Assembly: GCA_964406005.1 (NCBI GenBank) | Contig: CAYOPZ010000005.1 | Span: forward strand, 1-64,000 | Reading direction: 5' to 3' | DNA: 64,000 nt | Source of the DNA: CAYOPZ01 sp964406005 | Lineage (GTDB): Bacteria; Bacteroidota; Bacteroidia; Bacteroidales; SM23-62 | Shown here: positions 42,165-50,370 of the stretch, piece by piece | Layout of the letters: each line of letters opens with the position of its first letter | How positions within the stretch are numbered: position 1 is the stretch's first letter | Notes under the pieces: generated by a model | Seen by the model: the letters and a program-made list of their open reading frames with translations, nothing else | The model's database searches: none | Told to the model about the DNA's origin: nothing | Program-made: the position numbers and the translations under genes

Positions 42165-43200
42165 TGTCAAACGTTTCTTTTTTGTCAATAAAAATAAGGT
42201 CGGCCTGGCTTTTCCTAACGCCAATGGTTGCTCCCATGATCCGGTAGCCGACAGGATCACCGGAAGCGCTTCGCATTTCAGCGGTTACAACGCTTCCGGG
42301 TACGACGCCAAGATCCATCAGCCGCCTCCGCTGCTGCCCCATGCAATTGGGAGAGATTCCCGCAATCTCGGCTTTTTCTCCAATTCGAAGCGAGGAAAGC
42401 AATTCGTATTTCGGAGCCGGCCCGGCCTCCCCGGGCAGCGTATCCACGGTGATACTGTTGGCAAACAGCGGGGTCAGCACGCATTCATCTCCATCGGCGG
42501 CAAAAGTGATCTTCCCTTTGTCCGTATCCATGACATATACCTGCATCCCCGGAAAAAGCCCCAGTGCGATAAGTTGTTCGAAGATGCTTGCAGGCTCGTC
42601 CTCAATGTGCACGATCCGGGCAATGTCGCCTTCTTTCAGATGGCTGAGAGGCAGGCCGCTGTGTTCGGGAAGCTCGCCCCCCGGGGAAGGAATCGGATCG
42701 CCGTGCGGGTCATATACCGGGTTGCCCATACGTGCGGCCAGCCTGTCCGCATCCTCCTGCGAGGTACGGTGTTCCCGGTAATCCGCTTCACCGTGCCATT
42801 CCAACTTGGACATCCCGGTCTCATCGGCCAGGTACCTCTCCCAGATCCGGTGTACCCTGATGATCCTTAAGGAATACGACCTGCCTGTGTCGGTCAGGCG
42901 GATGGCCTGCTCCTTCATTTCAGTCAGGCCCATGGAATGCAGGCGGTCCAGCAGCTTTGCCGCCTTATCTGTGGAAACGGACAGGTTCCCGGCAACGCTG
43001 TTGAGGTCGCAGGGAATATTCCTGTATTCGCAGTCATAGATGAACTTGAGCGCGTCTTCCAGCAGCACCCGCCGGCTGATCATGCGGGCCCTGGTCAGAA
43101 GGGAAAGCAGGCCCTTTCCGGGCCAGAAGATCCATACCAGCACCACTGCGGAAAGTGTGCCGGCCAGAAGCATGATACCCGGATGGACGGTTGATAACAT
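42157..43200 (-). CDS. Membrane-anchored DtxR-like protein with two FeoA domains
   Basis: 347 residues. One N-terminal membrane segment (about 8-28), then a DtxR/MntR-type winged helix and dimerization region (about 40-150; VAGNLSVSTDKAAKLLDRLH, HRIWERYLADETGMS, YDPHGDPIPSPGGE), a first FeoA/SH3 domain (about 190-262; EGDIARIVHIED, LFPGMQVYVM) and a second FeoA domain (about 270-342; RIGEKAEIAGIS, MDLGVVPGSVVTAEM). FeoA domains normally support FeoB. The fusion could sense Fe(II) at the membrane and contact the separate FeoB parts, or retain DNA binding; residues alone do not decide. It sits between a full DtxR gene (15 bases upstream) and the FeoB GTPase gene (8-base overlap). Confidence 0.87.
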   Translation of the reverse strand: MLSTVHPGIMLLAGTLSAVVLVWIFWPGKGLLSLLTRARMISRRVLLEDALKFIYDCEYRNIPCDLNSVAGNLSVSTDKAAKLLDRLHSMGLTEMKEQAIRLTDTGRSYSLRIIRVHRIWERYLADETGMSKLEWHGEADYREHRTSQEDADRLAARMGNPVYDPHGDPIPSPGGELPEHSGLPLSHLKEGDIARIVHIEDEPASIFEQLIALGLFPGMQVYVMDTDKGKITFAADGDECVLTPLFANSITVDTLPGEAGPAPKYELLSSLRIGEKAEIAGISPNCMGQQRRRLMDLGVVPGSVVTAEMRSASGDPVGYRIMGATIGVRKSQADLIFIDKKETFDNE

Positions 43201-43215
43201 AAGTTTCGTATAACT

Positions 43216-43878
43216 TCAGGATTTGCTTTTCACGTAAATGATATTTGAGAATGCCGCGTTTAAGAGCAGCTTTATATCCCCGACCCTGATCTCGGTCATA
43301 TTGTTTGCGGTGTATTGTTTCTCGACCCTGATCATCGAACCGACCGTGAGCTGATTGCGGTTGCAGAATTCAAAAAATTCCTTATCCGAACTGTACAGCC
43401 TCGCTATTTCATATACTTTCCCGGCTTCGGCTGACGATAGAGGGGTTTGCTCTTTATCGAAAGAGGTCTCTCCATCGGCGCCCGGGATCGGGTCCCCGTG
43501 GGGGTCAAACTGCGGATTACCCAGGAATGCGGAAATTTTTTCAGCCAGGAACTCCGATGTCTGATGCTCCAGCAATTCCGCTTCACGATGGATCTCATGC
43601 AGTGACATATCGAACACCTTGTGCAGGAAAGTTTCCCATAACCGGTGTTTCCGGATGATGTTCAATGCGACGTTCCTGCCTTCGGGGGTGAGTTTCAATG
43701 CCTTGTATTTTTCATAATCCACCAGCTTTTTCCCTGCAAGCTTGCGCGCCATGTCCGTTGCGGCGGCATGGGTAATGTGCAAAGCCTTTGCAATAGAGCC
43801 GGGGCGGGTATCATGGCCTTTGCCCTGGTCATAATTATAAATTACTTTAATAAAATTTTCAGTGGCTATTGAAATCAT
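43216..43878 (-). CDS. DtxR/MntR-family metal-dependent repressor
   Basis: 220 residues. N-terminal winged helix (about 5-65; GSIAKALHITHAAATDMARKLAGKKL), dimerization/metal domain (about 70-140; HRLWETFLHKVFDMSLHEIHREAELLEH, with the usual Glu/His ligands) and a C-terminal FeoA/SH3 domain (about 148-218). It represses metal uptake when Fe(II) or Mn(II) is bound. It is first in the feo operon and has a 14-bp palindrome 22 bases before its start, so it probably regulates itself and the operon. Confidence 0.92.
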   Translation of the reverse strand: MISIATENFIKVIYNYDQGKGHDTRPGSIAKALHITHAAATDMARKLAGKKLVDYEKYKALKLTPEGRNVALNIIRKHRLWETFLHKVFDMSLHEIHREAELLEHQTSEFLAEKISAFLGNPQFDPHGDPIPGADGETSFDKEQTPLSSAEAGKVYEIARLYSSDKEFFEFCNRNQLTVGSMIRVEKQYTANNMTEIRVGDIKLLLNAAFSNIIYVKSKS

Positions 43879-43900
43879 TTCGTATAATTAAAATAATTTG

Positions 43901-43931
43901 TTAAGTATACTTAAATATCAGTGCAAATATA
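43901..43931 (-). promoter_or_regulatory. Promoter and palindromic operator of the DtxR-feo operon
   Basis: On the minus strand an exact -7 element TATATTTG (43931-43924) is followed by the perfect 14-bp palindrome TTAAGTATACTTAA (43914-43901). This places the palindrome over the expected transcription start, 22 bases before the dtxR ATG. Size and symmetry suit DtxR/MntR operators. Confidence 0.6.
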
Positions 43932-44051
43932 TAAAAAAAATTAAGATCAATGCCATATTCAGCTTTGTTTTGAAAAGAATGGTTTATTACACCTGTTTCC
44001 TGCAGGCTTGTTCAGGAATAAGCTGCCGTAAAAAAGAAAAAGGAATATTCC

Positions 44052-44654
44052 CTACTGGGCGAGTTTTACGATCCCGTCCACGGGAAGGCTGCCCGCCATG
44101 CCGATTACCTCATCTTCATCGGGAATTCCGGAACAATGGAAGGTCAGGAGCAGGTTGTTGTGCGGTATCTGGATATCATAGGAGACCATTCCCTGCTCAT
44201 CGCTGTCTTTCGTCAGCAAACCCCTGTAATTGTCAACTTTTATCCTCTTCTGGTTCTGGTCCGAGCCCATAAAGGCAGGCATGGCAAGAAGTGAATTTAT
44301 ACCGGCAAGCAGGGGTGAATCGCTGACGATCTCAACAGAGGCTTCCCTGTTTTCTCCGCTGTATTCGCGGTTTATGTACAGGCCGGCGAATCCGGCCGTA
44401 GAGCCGGTAACATTATCGCCAGTTTCAACGATTGTCATGCCGCCCAATTCGGAAGGAAGCAGGTCGAGGATCTCATGTCCGATGACCTGGTTTATTTCGT
44501 TCAATGCCTCCTGAAGCGAAAAACGGGCATTTTCAAGGTTCCCGGCCTGGTAGGCCGATTTTGCTTCATCCAGCCTGGCCTGGACATCCTGGGCAAGCAG
44601 CCCGGTCCCCGGGATGAGGATGATTAAAACAATCCCGAATAATGTCTTTTTCAT
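44052..44654 (-). CDS. Secreted protein of unknown function, paralog of its upstream neighbour
   Basis: 200 residues with a signal peptide (hydrophobic about 5-20, cleavage near LLAQ). The mature protein has a short helical segment (about 25-60; AKSAYQAGNLENARFSLQEAL) and then a mostly beta region with a Gly-rich GSTAGFAGLYINREY stretch. It aligns with the protein encoded just upstream (44651-45415): both have NAR[FY]S, a Leu-Pro motif (LLPSEL / DLPESV), a GFxGL stretch, and a LAG[IV]N motif followed by NQKR[IV]. Probably periplasmic; no known family recognised. The ATG overlaps the upstream stop by 4 bases. Confidence 0.75.
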   Translation of the reverse strand: MKKTLFGIVLIILIPGTGLLAQDVQARLDEAKSAYQAGNLENARFSLQEALNEINQVIGHEILDLLPSELGGMTIVETGDNVTGSTAGFAGLYINREYSGENREASVEIVSDSPLLAGINSLLAMPAFMGSDQNQKRIKVDNYRGLLTKDSDEQGMVSYDIQIPHNNLLLTFHCSGIPDEDEVIGMAGSLPVDGIVKLAQ

Positions 44655-45415
44655 TGTTCTCCCAATGTGTTTTTGATTTTGTCAATATCGAATTCTTCGG
44701 CAGCAGACATGATCTCCCCTTCGCCTGCAAAATTGACACCGTTGACGATGAAGATCGACGACTGGCCAAACGGAACACTCAGGGTATAACCGGAATTATC
44801 GTCGTATTCGAGGACTCCGGGATGCCCCTTGTAGGTTACCCTTTTCTGGTTTTCCTCGGTGGCATACATCCCGCTGCTTAAATACATATTCACACCGGCC
44901 AGGATGACTGCGTCATTGCCTATGGTCAGCTTCAATTCCTGGTCTCCGGTACGGTATACGCGTTCAATGGTGAGTCCCGTAAAACCGATGCCCGAACTCG
45001 AAACATTGTCTTCTTCGGGAACCTTCGCAAGCCCTTTCACGGATTCCGGGAGGTCACTGAGTATGCTCTGGCCGATTTCCATCTCAATGCCCAGAACTGC
45101 CTGTCTTACCGAATACCGGGCGTTGCTGTAATTCTTATCTGAAAAAGCCGTTTCAGCGCCGGCAATGTTTTCCATTACATCGGGCGGTTCGGTGGTCAGC
45201 CCTCCTCCGCGTACATTGGTAACGGAAGAGGAAGAGGTGGTTTCTTCAGAAGCCGTTTCTTCCGTGCTTTTCTCCTCCTCTCCAAGGACTTCATCGAGAA
45301 TTTCTTCAGTGGCTTTCTCTTTAAGCCTTCTCAGTACTCCCTGGGCATGGGAAAACTGACCCGGAGCAAACAGCAGGATCAAAACAACGCTTATGAGAAT
45401 GCGGGGATTTTTCAT
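44651..45415 (-). CDS. Secreted protein of unknown function, longer paralog
   Basis: 254 residues from the ATG at 45415, which begins a clear signal peptide (ISVVLILLFAPGQFSHAQ). An in-frame ATG at 45484 would add 23 residues before it and is unlikely. A charged, Ser/Thr/Glu-rich insert (about 28-70; EEEKSTEETASEETTSSSS) comes before the domain shared with the downstream paralog (about 80-250). Probably exported; function unknown. The pair overlaps by 4 bases (ATGA) and is likely a two-gene operon. Confidence 0.75.
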   Translation of the reverse strand: MKNPRILISVVLILLFAPGQFSHAQGVLRRLKEKATEEILDEVLGEEEKSTEETASEETTSSSSVTNVRGGGLTTEPPDVMENIAGAETAFSDKNYSNARYSVRQAVLGIEMEIGQSILSDLPESVKGLAKVPEEDNVSSSGIGFTGLTIERVYRTGDQELKLTIGNDAVILAGVNMYLSSGMYATEENQKRVTYKGHPGVLEYDDNSGYTLSVPFGQSSIFIVNGVNFAGEGEIMSAAEEFDIDKIKNTLGEQ

Positions 45416-45767
45416 GGATCTTTCAGATTTTGATTTTAAATTCTGTATAATAACTGTGCATCGAAATCTATCGGAGAATGGCATGAAACATAAGCGAAAA
45501 GAAAGCGGGAACCTTCAACATCAAATGGAAAATAAATTTAGTAAAAACAACGGTCTTTACTGAAGGGATAATCAATTTTTTTGAATTCTTTTTTTATTTA
45601 AACCAAATAAATATTATTTTAGCCCCGATTAATCCAGCTACCAGAATGACATACATATCCTGCCTTATCCGCTCCTGCCCCGAAACCTGTCCCTCTCCGG
45701 AAGGGGGACGATCGCTCATAGTAAACCTCAGGGGCGCCGCACATTCCTTCGGGCGGCGGTATCGCAG
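45416..45767. other. Intergenic region, no gene seen
   Basis: 352 bases. The left part is AT-rich (45,500-45,610) and should carry the promoter of the leftward pair. The right part is GC-richer with small hairpins (CCTCTCCGGAAGGGGG near 45690-45705; GCCGCACATTCCTTCGGGCGGC near 45735) and no convincing frame. It ends at the truncated carbonic anhydrase. Confidence 0.45.
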
Positions 45768-46130
45768 ATGCGAATGCTGATTTGCAGGCATCCCGTTGGT
45801 AGATTTTTTCTGCCTGCCACCCCCGCCAGGAAGGTAGCCATACTCATATGCATGGACGCAAGGCTCGATCCGCTCCGGTTTGCCGGATACTCCGAGGATA
45901 ATGCGCATATCACAAGAAATGCAGGAGGCAGGGCCGGTGACGATGCCATTCGTTCCCTGGTCATCAGCCATAAGCTGCCCGGAACGGATCAATGGTTTGT
46001 CATCCACCATACGGATTGCGGTATGGAATCTTTTACAAATGAGACGATCAGCGGATTGTTGGCCGAAAGTCTCGAAACCACGGCCCTTGATGAAAACGGC
46101 TGGAAGAAATCAATTAATCATTACTACTGA
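45768..46130 (+). pseudogene. Truncated beta-carbonic anhydrase
   Basis: 120 residues in this frame, of which about 17-115 match the middle of a beta-carbonic anhydrase-like protein: ARKVAILICMDARLDP, ITRNAGGRAGDDAIRSLV, and FVIHHTDCGM. The zinc ligands Cys28, His81 and Cys84 and the Asp30/Arg32 dyad are present. Relatives of this type run to about 180 residues; here the C-terminal third is missing, the frame ending in WKKSINHYY after LDENGW, and the first 16 residues do not resemble the family. The stop is at 46130, 28 bases before the peroxiredoxin. Probably a deletion remnant; a functional short form cannot be excluded. Confidence 0.6.
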
Positions 46131-46158
46131 ATATCATAACTTTAAAATTTTATCAATC

Positions 46159-46794
46159 ATGGCAATAAGAATCAACGATGTGGCGCCCGATTTCAGGGCA
46201 ACGACAACACAGGGCGAAATAGAGTTTCATAAGTGGCTCGGTGACAGCTGGGGGGTATTGTTTTCCCACCCGGCTGATTTTACACCCGTATGTACGACCG
46301 AACTCGGTGAAGTCGCCAAATTGAAGGACGAATTCGACAAACGGAATGTCAAGGTGGTCGGTTTGAGCGTAGATCCGCTCGATGCGCACAAAGAATGGAT
46401 CAAGGACATCAATGAAACCCAGCACACCCAGGTCAATTTCCCGATGATCGCCGACGACAAAAGAGAGGTGGCCGAAAAATATGATATGATCCATCCGAAT
46501 GAGGACAGCAAGGCAACGGTCAGATCGGTATTTATCATCGGACCCGACAAGAAGGTTAAGCTGATCATTACCTACCCGGCGGCCACGGGGAGGAACTTCA
46601 GGGAGATACTAAGGGTGATCGATTCGGTTCAGCTTACGGCAAATTACAGCGTGGCAACACCCGTGAACTGGCAGCACGGAGAAGACTGTATCATCGTGCC
46701 ATCCGTACCGGATGAGGAAATCCCGGCCAAATTCCCCAAGGGTGCCAGGAAAATAAAACCCTACATGAGGTACACGCCGCAACCGAATCTGTAA
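46159..46794 (+). CDS. Peroxiredoxin, Prx6 (1-Cys-like) family
   Basis: 211 residues from the ATG at 46159. Peroxidatic Cys lies in DFTPVCTTELGEVA, with FSHPADFTP before it and a second Cys in HGEDCIIVPSV. The long C-terminal arm (about 165-211) identifies the Prx6 subfamily. It reduces hydrogen peroxide and organic peroxides in the cytosol. A longer reading frame running upstream to 45880 lies out of frame over the carbonic anhydrase remnant and is not used. TAACTTTA at 46137-46144 is a weak -7 candidate. A small membrane protein follows after 38 bases. Confidence 0.95.
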   Translation: MAIRINDVAPDFRATTTQGEIEFHKWLGDSWGVLFSHPADFTPVCTTELGEVAKLKDEFDKRNVKVVGLSVDPLDAHKEWIKDINETQHTQVNFPMIADDKREVAEKYDMIHPNEDSKATVRSVFIIGPDKKVKLIITYPAATGRNFREILRVIDSVQLTANYSVATPVNWQHGEDCIIVPSVPDEEIPAKFPKGARKIKPYMRYTPQPNL

Positions 46795-46832
46795 AACAAG
46801 CGAACATCATCCGGTAAAATGACTGAAACCCG

Positions 46833-47198
46833 ATGGAAAAAATATACAGGGTAAACATCATTTATTCGATACTGCTGGTGGCGGTGGGAGTATTCGGATT
46901 GTCCGCCAGGTACCTCGATCAGGGGGACTGGCAGTTCACTTCCCTTATTCCGTCTGCATTCGGGGCAACCATGCTTGCCATGACAAACGGGATGAAAAAT
47001 CATAACAGGATCGTATCTCACATTGTTGTCCTGTTGACCCTGATACTGGCTGTCATGGTTACTGTAATGCTGGTGATAAACCTGAACGCCGGGACCGGAA
47101 TAAGCCGGAAGATCATTATATTTCTCATCACGCTCGCAGGATCGCTGGTGGCCCTGGGATATTACGTTGCAAGCTTTGTCCGGGCCAGAAAGAACTGA
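46833..47198 (+). CDS. Small four-helix membrane protein, unknown function
   Basis: 121 residues with four hydrophobic segments (about 8-25, 33-52, 60-83 and 92-115), no soluble domain and a basic C-terminus (RARKN). It has the look of uncharacterised Bacteroidota inner-membrane proteins. 38 bases after the peroxiredoxin, so possibly cotranscribed; it ends at a strong bidirectional terminator. Confidence 0.7.
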   Translation: MEKIYRVNIIYSILLVAVGVFGLSARYLDQGDWQFTSLIPSAFGATMLAMTNGMKNHNRIVSHIVVLLTLILAVMVTVMLVINLNAGTGISRKIIIFLITLAGSLVALGYYVASFVRARKN

Positions 47199-47211
47199 CA
47201 TCCGGCACTGG

Positions 47212-47258
47212 AAAAAAGGCCTTGCGGTCTGCGGATGTGATCGCAGGGCCCTTTTTAT
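47212..47258. terminator. Bidirectional intrinsic terminator
   Basis: GGCCTTGCG (47218-47226) pairs with CGCAGGGCC (47242-47250) with one G-U pair. The stem is flanked by AAAAAA on the left and CTTTTTATT on the right, so it has a U-tract in both directions. It lies between the convergent membrane-protein and TonB-receptor genes. Confidence 0.75.
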
Positions 47259-47260
47259 TA

Positions 47261-49639
47261 TCAATCCGGCACATTGCCGAATTTCACGCCGAAATATACG
47301 GTCCGGGGCGTAACAGGGCCGTAGATATAGGACGGGTCACGGTCGATGCCTGTGTCAAAATCAGACTGGTAGGCGTTAAATATGTTCTTGATGCCGCCAT
47401 ACCATTGCAGGGTGGTCCCGTTCAGCCTGACATTGTACCTGAGCTTCATGCCCAGGTCGAAAAAATCTTCCGATACACGCAGTTCCCCGGCATCCGGATC
47501 GGTTTCCGGGCCGAAACAGGGAACGAGCATGCTGCCCGTATAATTGCCGGTTGCCGATAGACACAGAGCCCGGAGAAAATCCCAGTCAAGGGCAAAATAT
47601 CCGTAACGGTCAGGCGTCCTGAAAAATCGTTTCTCGTTGAATTCCTGCGGGACATCGTATTTTGCGGATTGCATCGTAAAACCGGATGTCAGTGTAAAAG
47701 CTTTCCGGGGTTTCAGCTTGAATTCCAGATTGATCCCATGCACGGTTGCTCCATCCTCCGCATTTTTCCTCGTATAGATCACCGTGCCGTTTTCATCCGG
47801 GGTCCCGATCTCGTTCACAAACGGGTCTTCAAGGCGGGTACGGAAACCTTCGACCAGGAAGCCGGTGTAAACGGTACCTGTCAGCCCGTTATAATCCAGT
47901 GACACCATGATGCTGCGGCCGGTTTCCTGTCTGAGGCCGGGGTCGTTGACATTGATCACCTGCCTCGAACCGGAGGTCTCTATATGCAGGTCCTCATCGA
48001 ATATCTGCGGAGCTCGGTAGCCCTGTGAATAGCTTAGCCTGGCTTTCAACTGCCCGGTCAGTCCATACATCAGGTTGATGCGGGGGCTGAAAACACTGCC
48101 CGTTTTGGCTTCCCCGCTTTCTTTCGAATGGTCTTTCACCCTGTAAATGTCATACCTTCCGCCGACCGCAATCCCGGCCCGTTCCCACCTGAGCTCATAC
48201 TGTGCAAAAACACCTGCAGATGTCGATGACTGATCGGCCACAACGGTATTCCCGGTATGAGGCACTTCCACAATGGTATCATTATCAATAACAGCATTCT
48301 CATAATCAGGATATCCCAGCTTTTTATCGATGAGAAATCCCCCGGTATTCTCGATTCCGGCAACCAGTGATGAACTCCCGAACATGGCTTTATACTGGGA
48401 ACCGACATTGTAGGTATGGTCCCGGGAATTTCCGTAATCGCTCAGAGACCGGTTCGCCCCGTAATACGAGTCGCGGACGAGATACTGCCCGGATGCATAA
48501 ACCGAAAACAGATCGTAATCCCTGAAATACCTTTCATATGTAGCAGCCGCTGTTTTCAGGTCATGGTCCACGGCTTCGGCAACATCCCGCTCATGCCGCG
48601 GATAATCCTGCCTGTTCCCGCCGTCGCGCTGTTCCTGTATCGTGAAAAAATCGAGCGACAGTTCGTCCCTGTAACCGAAGCTGTGCCGGAGCCTTGTCCC
48701 CAGGCTGAGGTTGCCCAGGGGAGCCAGCTCTGAAAACCCGTCTCCATTGGCATCGAACATGCCCCGATTCCTGGAAAAACCATACAAGGCGATACCGGTT
48801 TTTTGATCGTCGGATACCAGCGTTGTATTGAAACTGACTGAATGGTCCGGTACGGCACCGTTCGATCCCCGGATGCCGGCCCCGGTAAGCGCATAACTCG
48901 CACCCGCCTGGTAAGTGTTGCGGACAGGGCTTTTCAGGATCAGGTTTATGGTCCCGGCTATGGCATTGCTTCCGAAAAGGGCGGAGCCTCCCCCGCGCAC
49001 TATTTCGATCCTGTCGATCATATTTGAAGGAATGAGCTCCAGCCCGTAGACGCCTGCCAGGCCGCTGAAGATCGGACGGCTGTTGATCAGTATCTGTGAA
49101 TAGGGCCCTTCCATCCCGTTCATGCGAACCTGCGTAAAACCGCAGTTCTGGCAGTTGTTCTCCAGGCGCAGCCCCGGTGAGAAATTCAGCCCCTCACCTA
49201 CGGTCAACGTCTGCGAAGCGCTTAAAAGTTCCGGGGAGATCGTGTTCACGATCACCGGGGCCTCTGTACGCTTTTGTTCGCTGCGGTCTGCAGACACGAC
49301 AACCTCGTCGAGGCTGAGGACATCTTCCTCGAGCTCGAATTTAACTTCAACGGTTTTATTCATCTCGGTCAGAACGCTTACCTCCTGCGGTTTGTAACCC
49401 AGCGATCTGGCGACCAGGGTAATTTCCCCCACAGGTACGTTGATCAGCTGGTAATGCCCCGTTTCACCGGTTACCGTCCCCATTGTCGTTCCCTTGATCA
49501 CCACGCTTACAAAGGGCATATGCTGCCCCCCCGATACGACATACCCGACAATATTGGCGTCGGTCTTTGTTCTTTGGGCATGGCCGGCTTGCGACAGGGC
49601 CATTGAAATTACTGTTAAAATAGGATATATCCTGTTCAT
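47261..49639 (-). CDS. TonB-dependent outer-membrane receptor
   Basis: 792 residues. Signal peptide (about 1-20), carboxypeptidase-regulatory-like domain (about 28-105; NIVGYVVSGGQ, TGHYQLINVPVGEITLVARSLGY), plug domain (about 120-235; SPGLRLE, VRMNGMEG, IEIVRGGGSALFGSNAIAGTINL) and a 22-strand-type barrel to the end. A CQNCG pair (Cys163, Cys166) sits in the plug. It imports a ligand at the outer membrane using TonB energy. No SusD-like gene is adjacent, so the cargo is more likely a metal complex, cobalamin or siderophore than a glycan (inference), and the upstream His-rich membrane protein fits a metal. It ends at the bidirectional terminator. Confidence 0.93.
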   Translation of the reverse strand: MNRIYPILTVISMALSQAGHAQRTKTDANIVGYVVSGGQHMPFVSVVIKGTTMGTVTGETGHYQLINVPVGEITLVARSLGYKPQEVSVLTEMNKTVEVKFELEEDVLSLDEVVVSADRSEQKRTEAPVIVNTISPELLSASQTLTVGEGLNFSPGLRLENNCQNCGFTQVRMNGMEGPYSQILINSRPIFSGLAGVYGLELIPSNMIDRIEIVRGGGSALFGSNAIAGTINLILKSPVRNTYQAGASYALTGAGIRGSNGAVPDHSVSFNTTLVSDDQKTGIALYGFSRNRGMFDANGDGFSELAPLGNLSLGTRLRHSFGYRDELSLDFFTIQEQRDGGNRQDYPRHERDVAEAVDHDLKTAAATYERYFRDYDLFSVYASGQYLVRDSYYGANRSLSDYGNSRDHTYNVGSQYKAMFGSSSLVAGIENTGGFLIDKKLGYPDYENAVIDNDTIVEVPHTGNTVVADQSSTSAGVFAQYELRWERAGIAVGGRYDIYRVKDHSKESGEAKTGSVFSPRINLMYGLTGQLKARLSYSQGYRAPQIFDEDLHIETSGSRQVINVNDPGLRQETGRSIMVSLDYNGLTGTVYTGFLVEGFRTRLEDPFVNEIGTPDENGTVIYTRKNAEDGATVHGINLEFKLKPRKAFTLTSGFTMQSAKYDVPQEFNEKRFFRTPDRYGYFALDWDFLRALCLSATGNYTGSMLVPCFGPETDPDAGELRVSEDFFDLGMKLRYNVRLNGTTLQWYGGIKNIFNAYQSDFDTGIDRDPSYIYGPVTPRTVYFGVKFGNVPD

Positions 49640-49743
49640 GATATTATTGTAATGTCTTATAATAAATTGTATAACAAGGAATTACATACAACCGTATACC
49701 CGCATTATACATCGGGCCGGCTGTATTTAAAGCGCCTCGCAGC

Positions 49744-49800
49744 AATCTGCGGGGATCCGGATAAAAACGGAGCTCGACGAAGTCAATGCGCCCGCAGATT
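49744..49800 (-). promoter_or_regulatory. Long perfect inverted repeat in TonB-receptor leader region
   Basis: AATCTGCGGG (49744-49753) and CCCGCAGATT (49791-49800) form a perfect 10-bp stem, with a 37-base loop that itself holds a small TCCG/CGGA hairpin. It is about 105 bases before the receptor start on the same transcript direction and has no terminal U-tract. It could be a leader structure, an operator or a small RNA. I found no cobalamin-riboswitch signature. Confidence 0.4.
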
Positions 49801-49829
49801 ACAAAATCAGGCCGGGACAGAAGGCGATG

Positions 49830-50198
49830 TTACAAAACAGGTGGAGACCTGCCTTTTTTAAAGCTTATCCGGGTGGGCTTAAGCAGGATGATATAATAAA
49901 CGGGAAGATTCTTCCTTGGTAAGACATTAACCGTGGCCAGGGACAGGAAAACGAAAGGGAAAAGGATGCCCAGGCTTATGAAAAAAAGAATTTCGGATTG
50001 TGAATGATGGTGCGATTTGACAGGCCCGGAATCCTTTTCCTTATGAAAGGGATGCGCATGAATCAGGATCCTGTTTCCTTCAAGCCTGTGGGTATGGATG
50101 AAAGCCGATTGATTGATGATCTGGATGGCAAACAATGCAATCAAAAGGGAAGCTGCAAAAGAAATGATACCTTTCCTTGTTATTTGACTTACCCGCAT
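49830..50198 (-). CDS. His-rich small membrane protein upstream of TonB receptor
   Basis: 122 residues from the ATG at 50198; an upstream ATG at 50246 would add 16 residues. TM1 at about 10-30, a periplasmic-type loop rich in His (HTHRLEG, HAHPFHKEK, KSHHHSQ) and TM2 at about 69-90, then a basic tail. The His cluster suggests metal binding. It lies in the same direction as the TonB receptor, 190 bases upstream, with a hairpin between. No family recognised; coding status rests on the membrane/His pattern. Confidence 0.6.
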   Translation of the reverse strand: MRVSQITRKGIISFAASLLIALFAIQIINQSAFIHTHRLEGNRILIHAHPFHKEKDSGPVKSHHHSQSEILFFISLGILFPFVFLSLATVNVLPRKNLPVYYIILLKPTRISFKKGRSPPVL

Positions 50199-50314
50199 CT
50201 TTTTAAATGACAATTTTGAATGGTAATTATCGTAAAAATGCACCAATGGCCTGCATCCCGGAGGATAAATTTAATAACTTTTTTTCGGTCCCGGTATTTC
50301 TCTGGTACAGGGTC

Positions 50315-50345
50315 TTGACTTTACCCGTTCTCTTATGTAATTTTA
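50315..50345 (+). promoter_or_regulatory. Candidate Bacteroidota promoter (TTG-N20-TAATTTTA)
   Basis: TTG at 50315-50317 and TAATTTTA at 50338-50345, spaced 20 bases, agree with the -33/-7 layout with one mismatch in the -7 element. It lies 25 bases before the ATG at 50371. Confidence 0.45.
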
Positions 50346-50370
50346 GGATGATCCATAAACCCAATTTGAC

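Noticed and set aside
45594..46010. 138-residue minus-strand frame over the carbonic anhydrase remnant
   Set aside because: The plus strand has recognisable carbonic anhydrase motifs; the minus frame has none.
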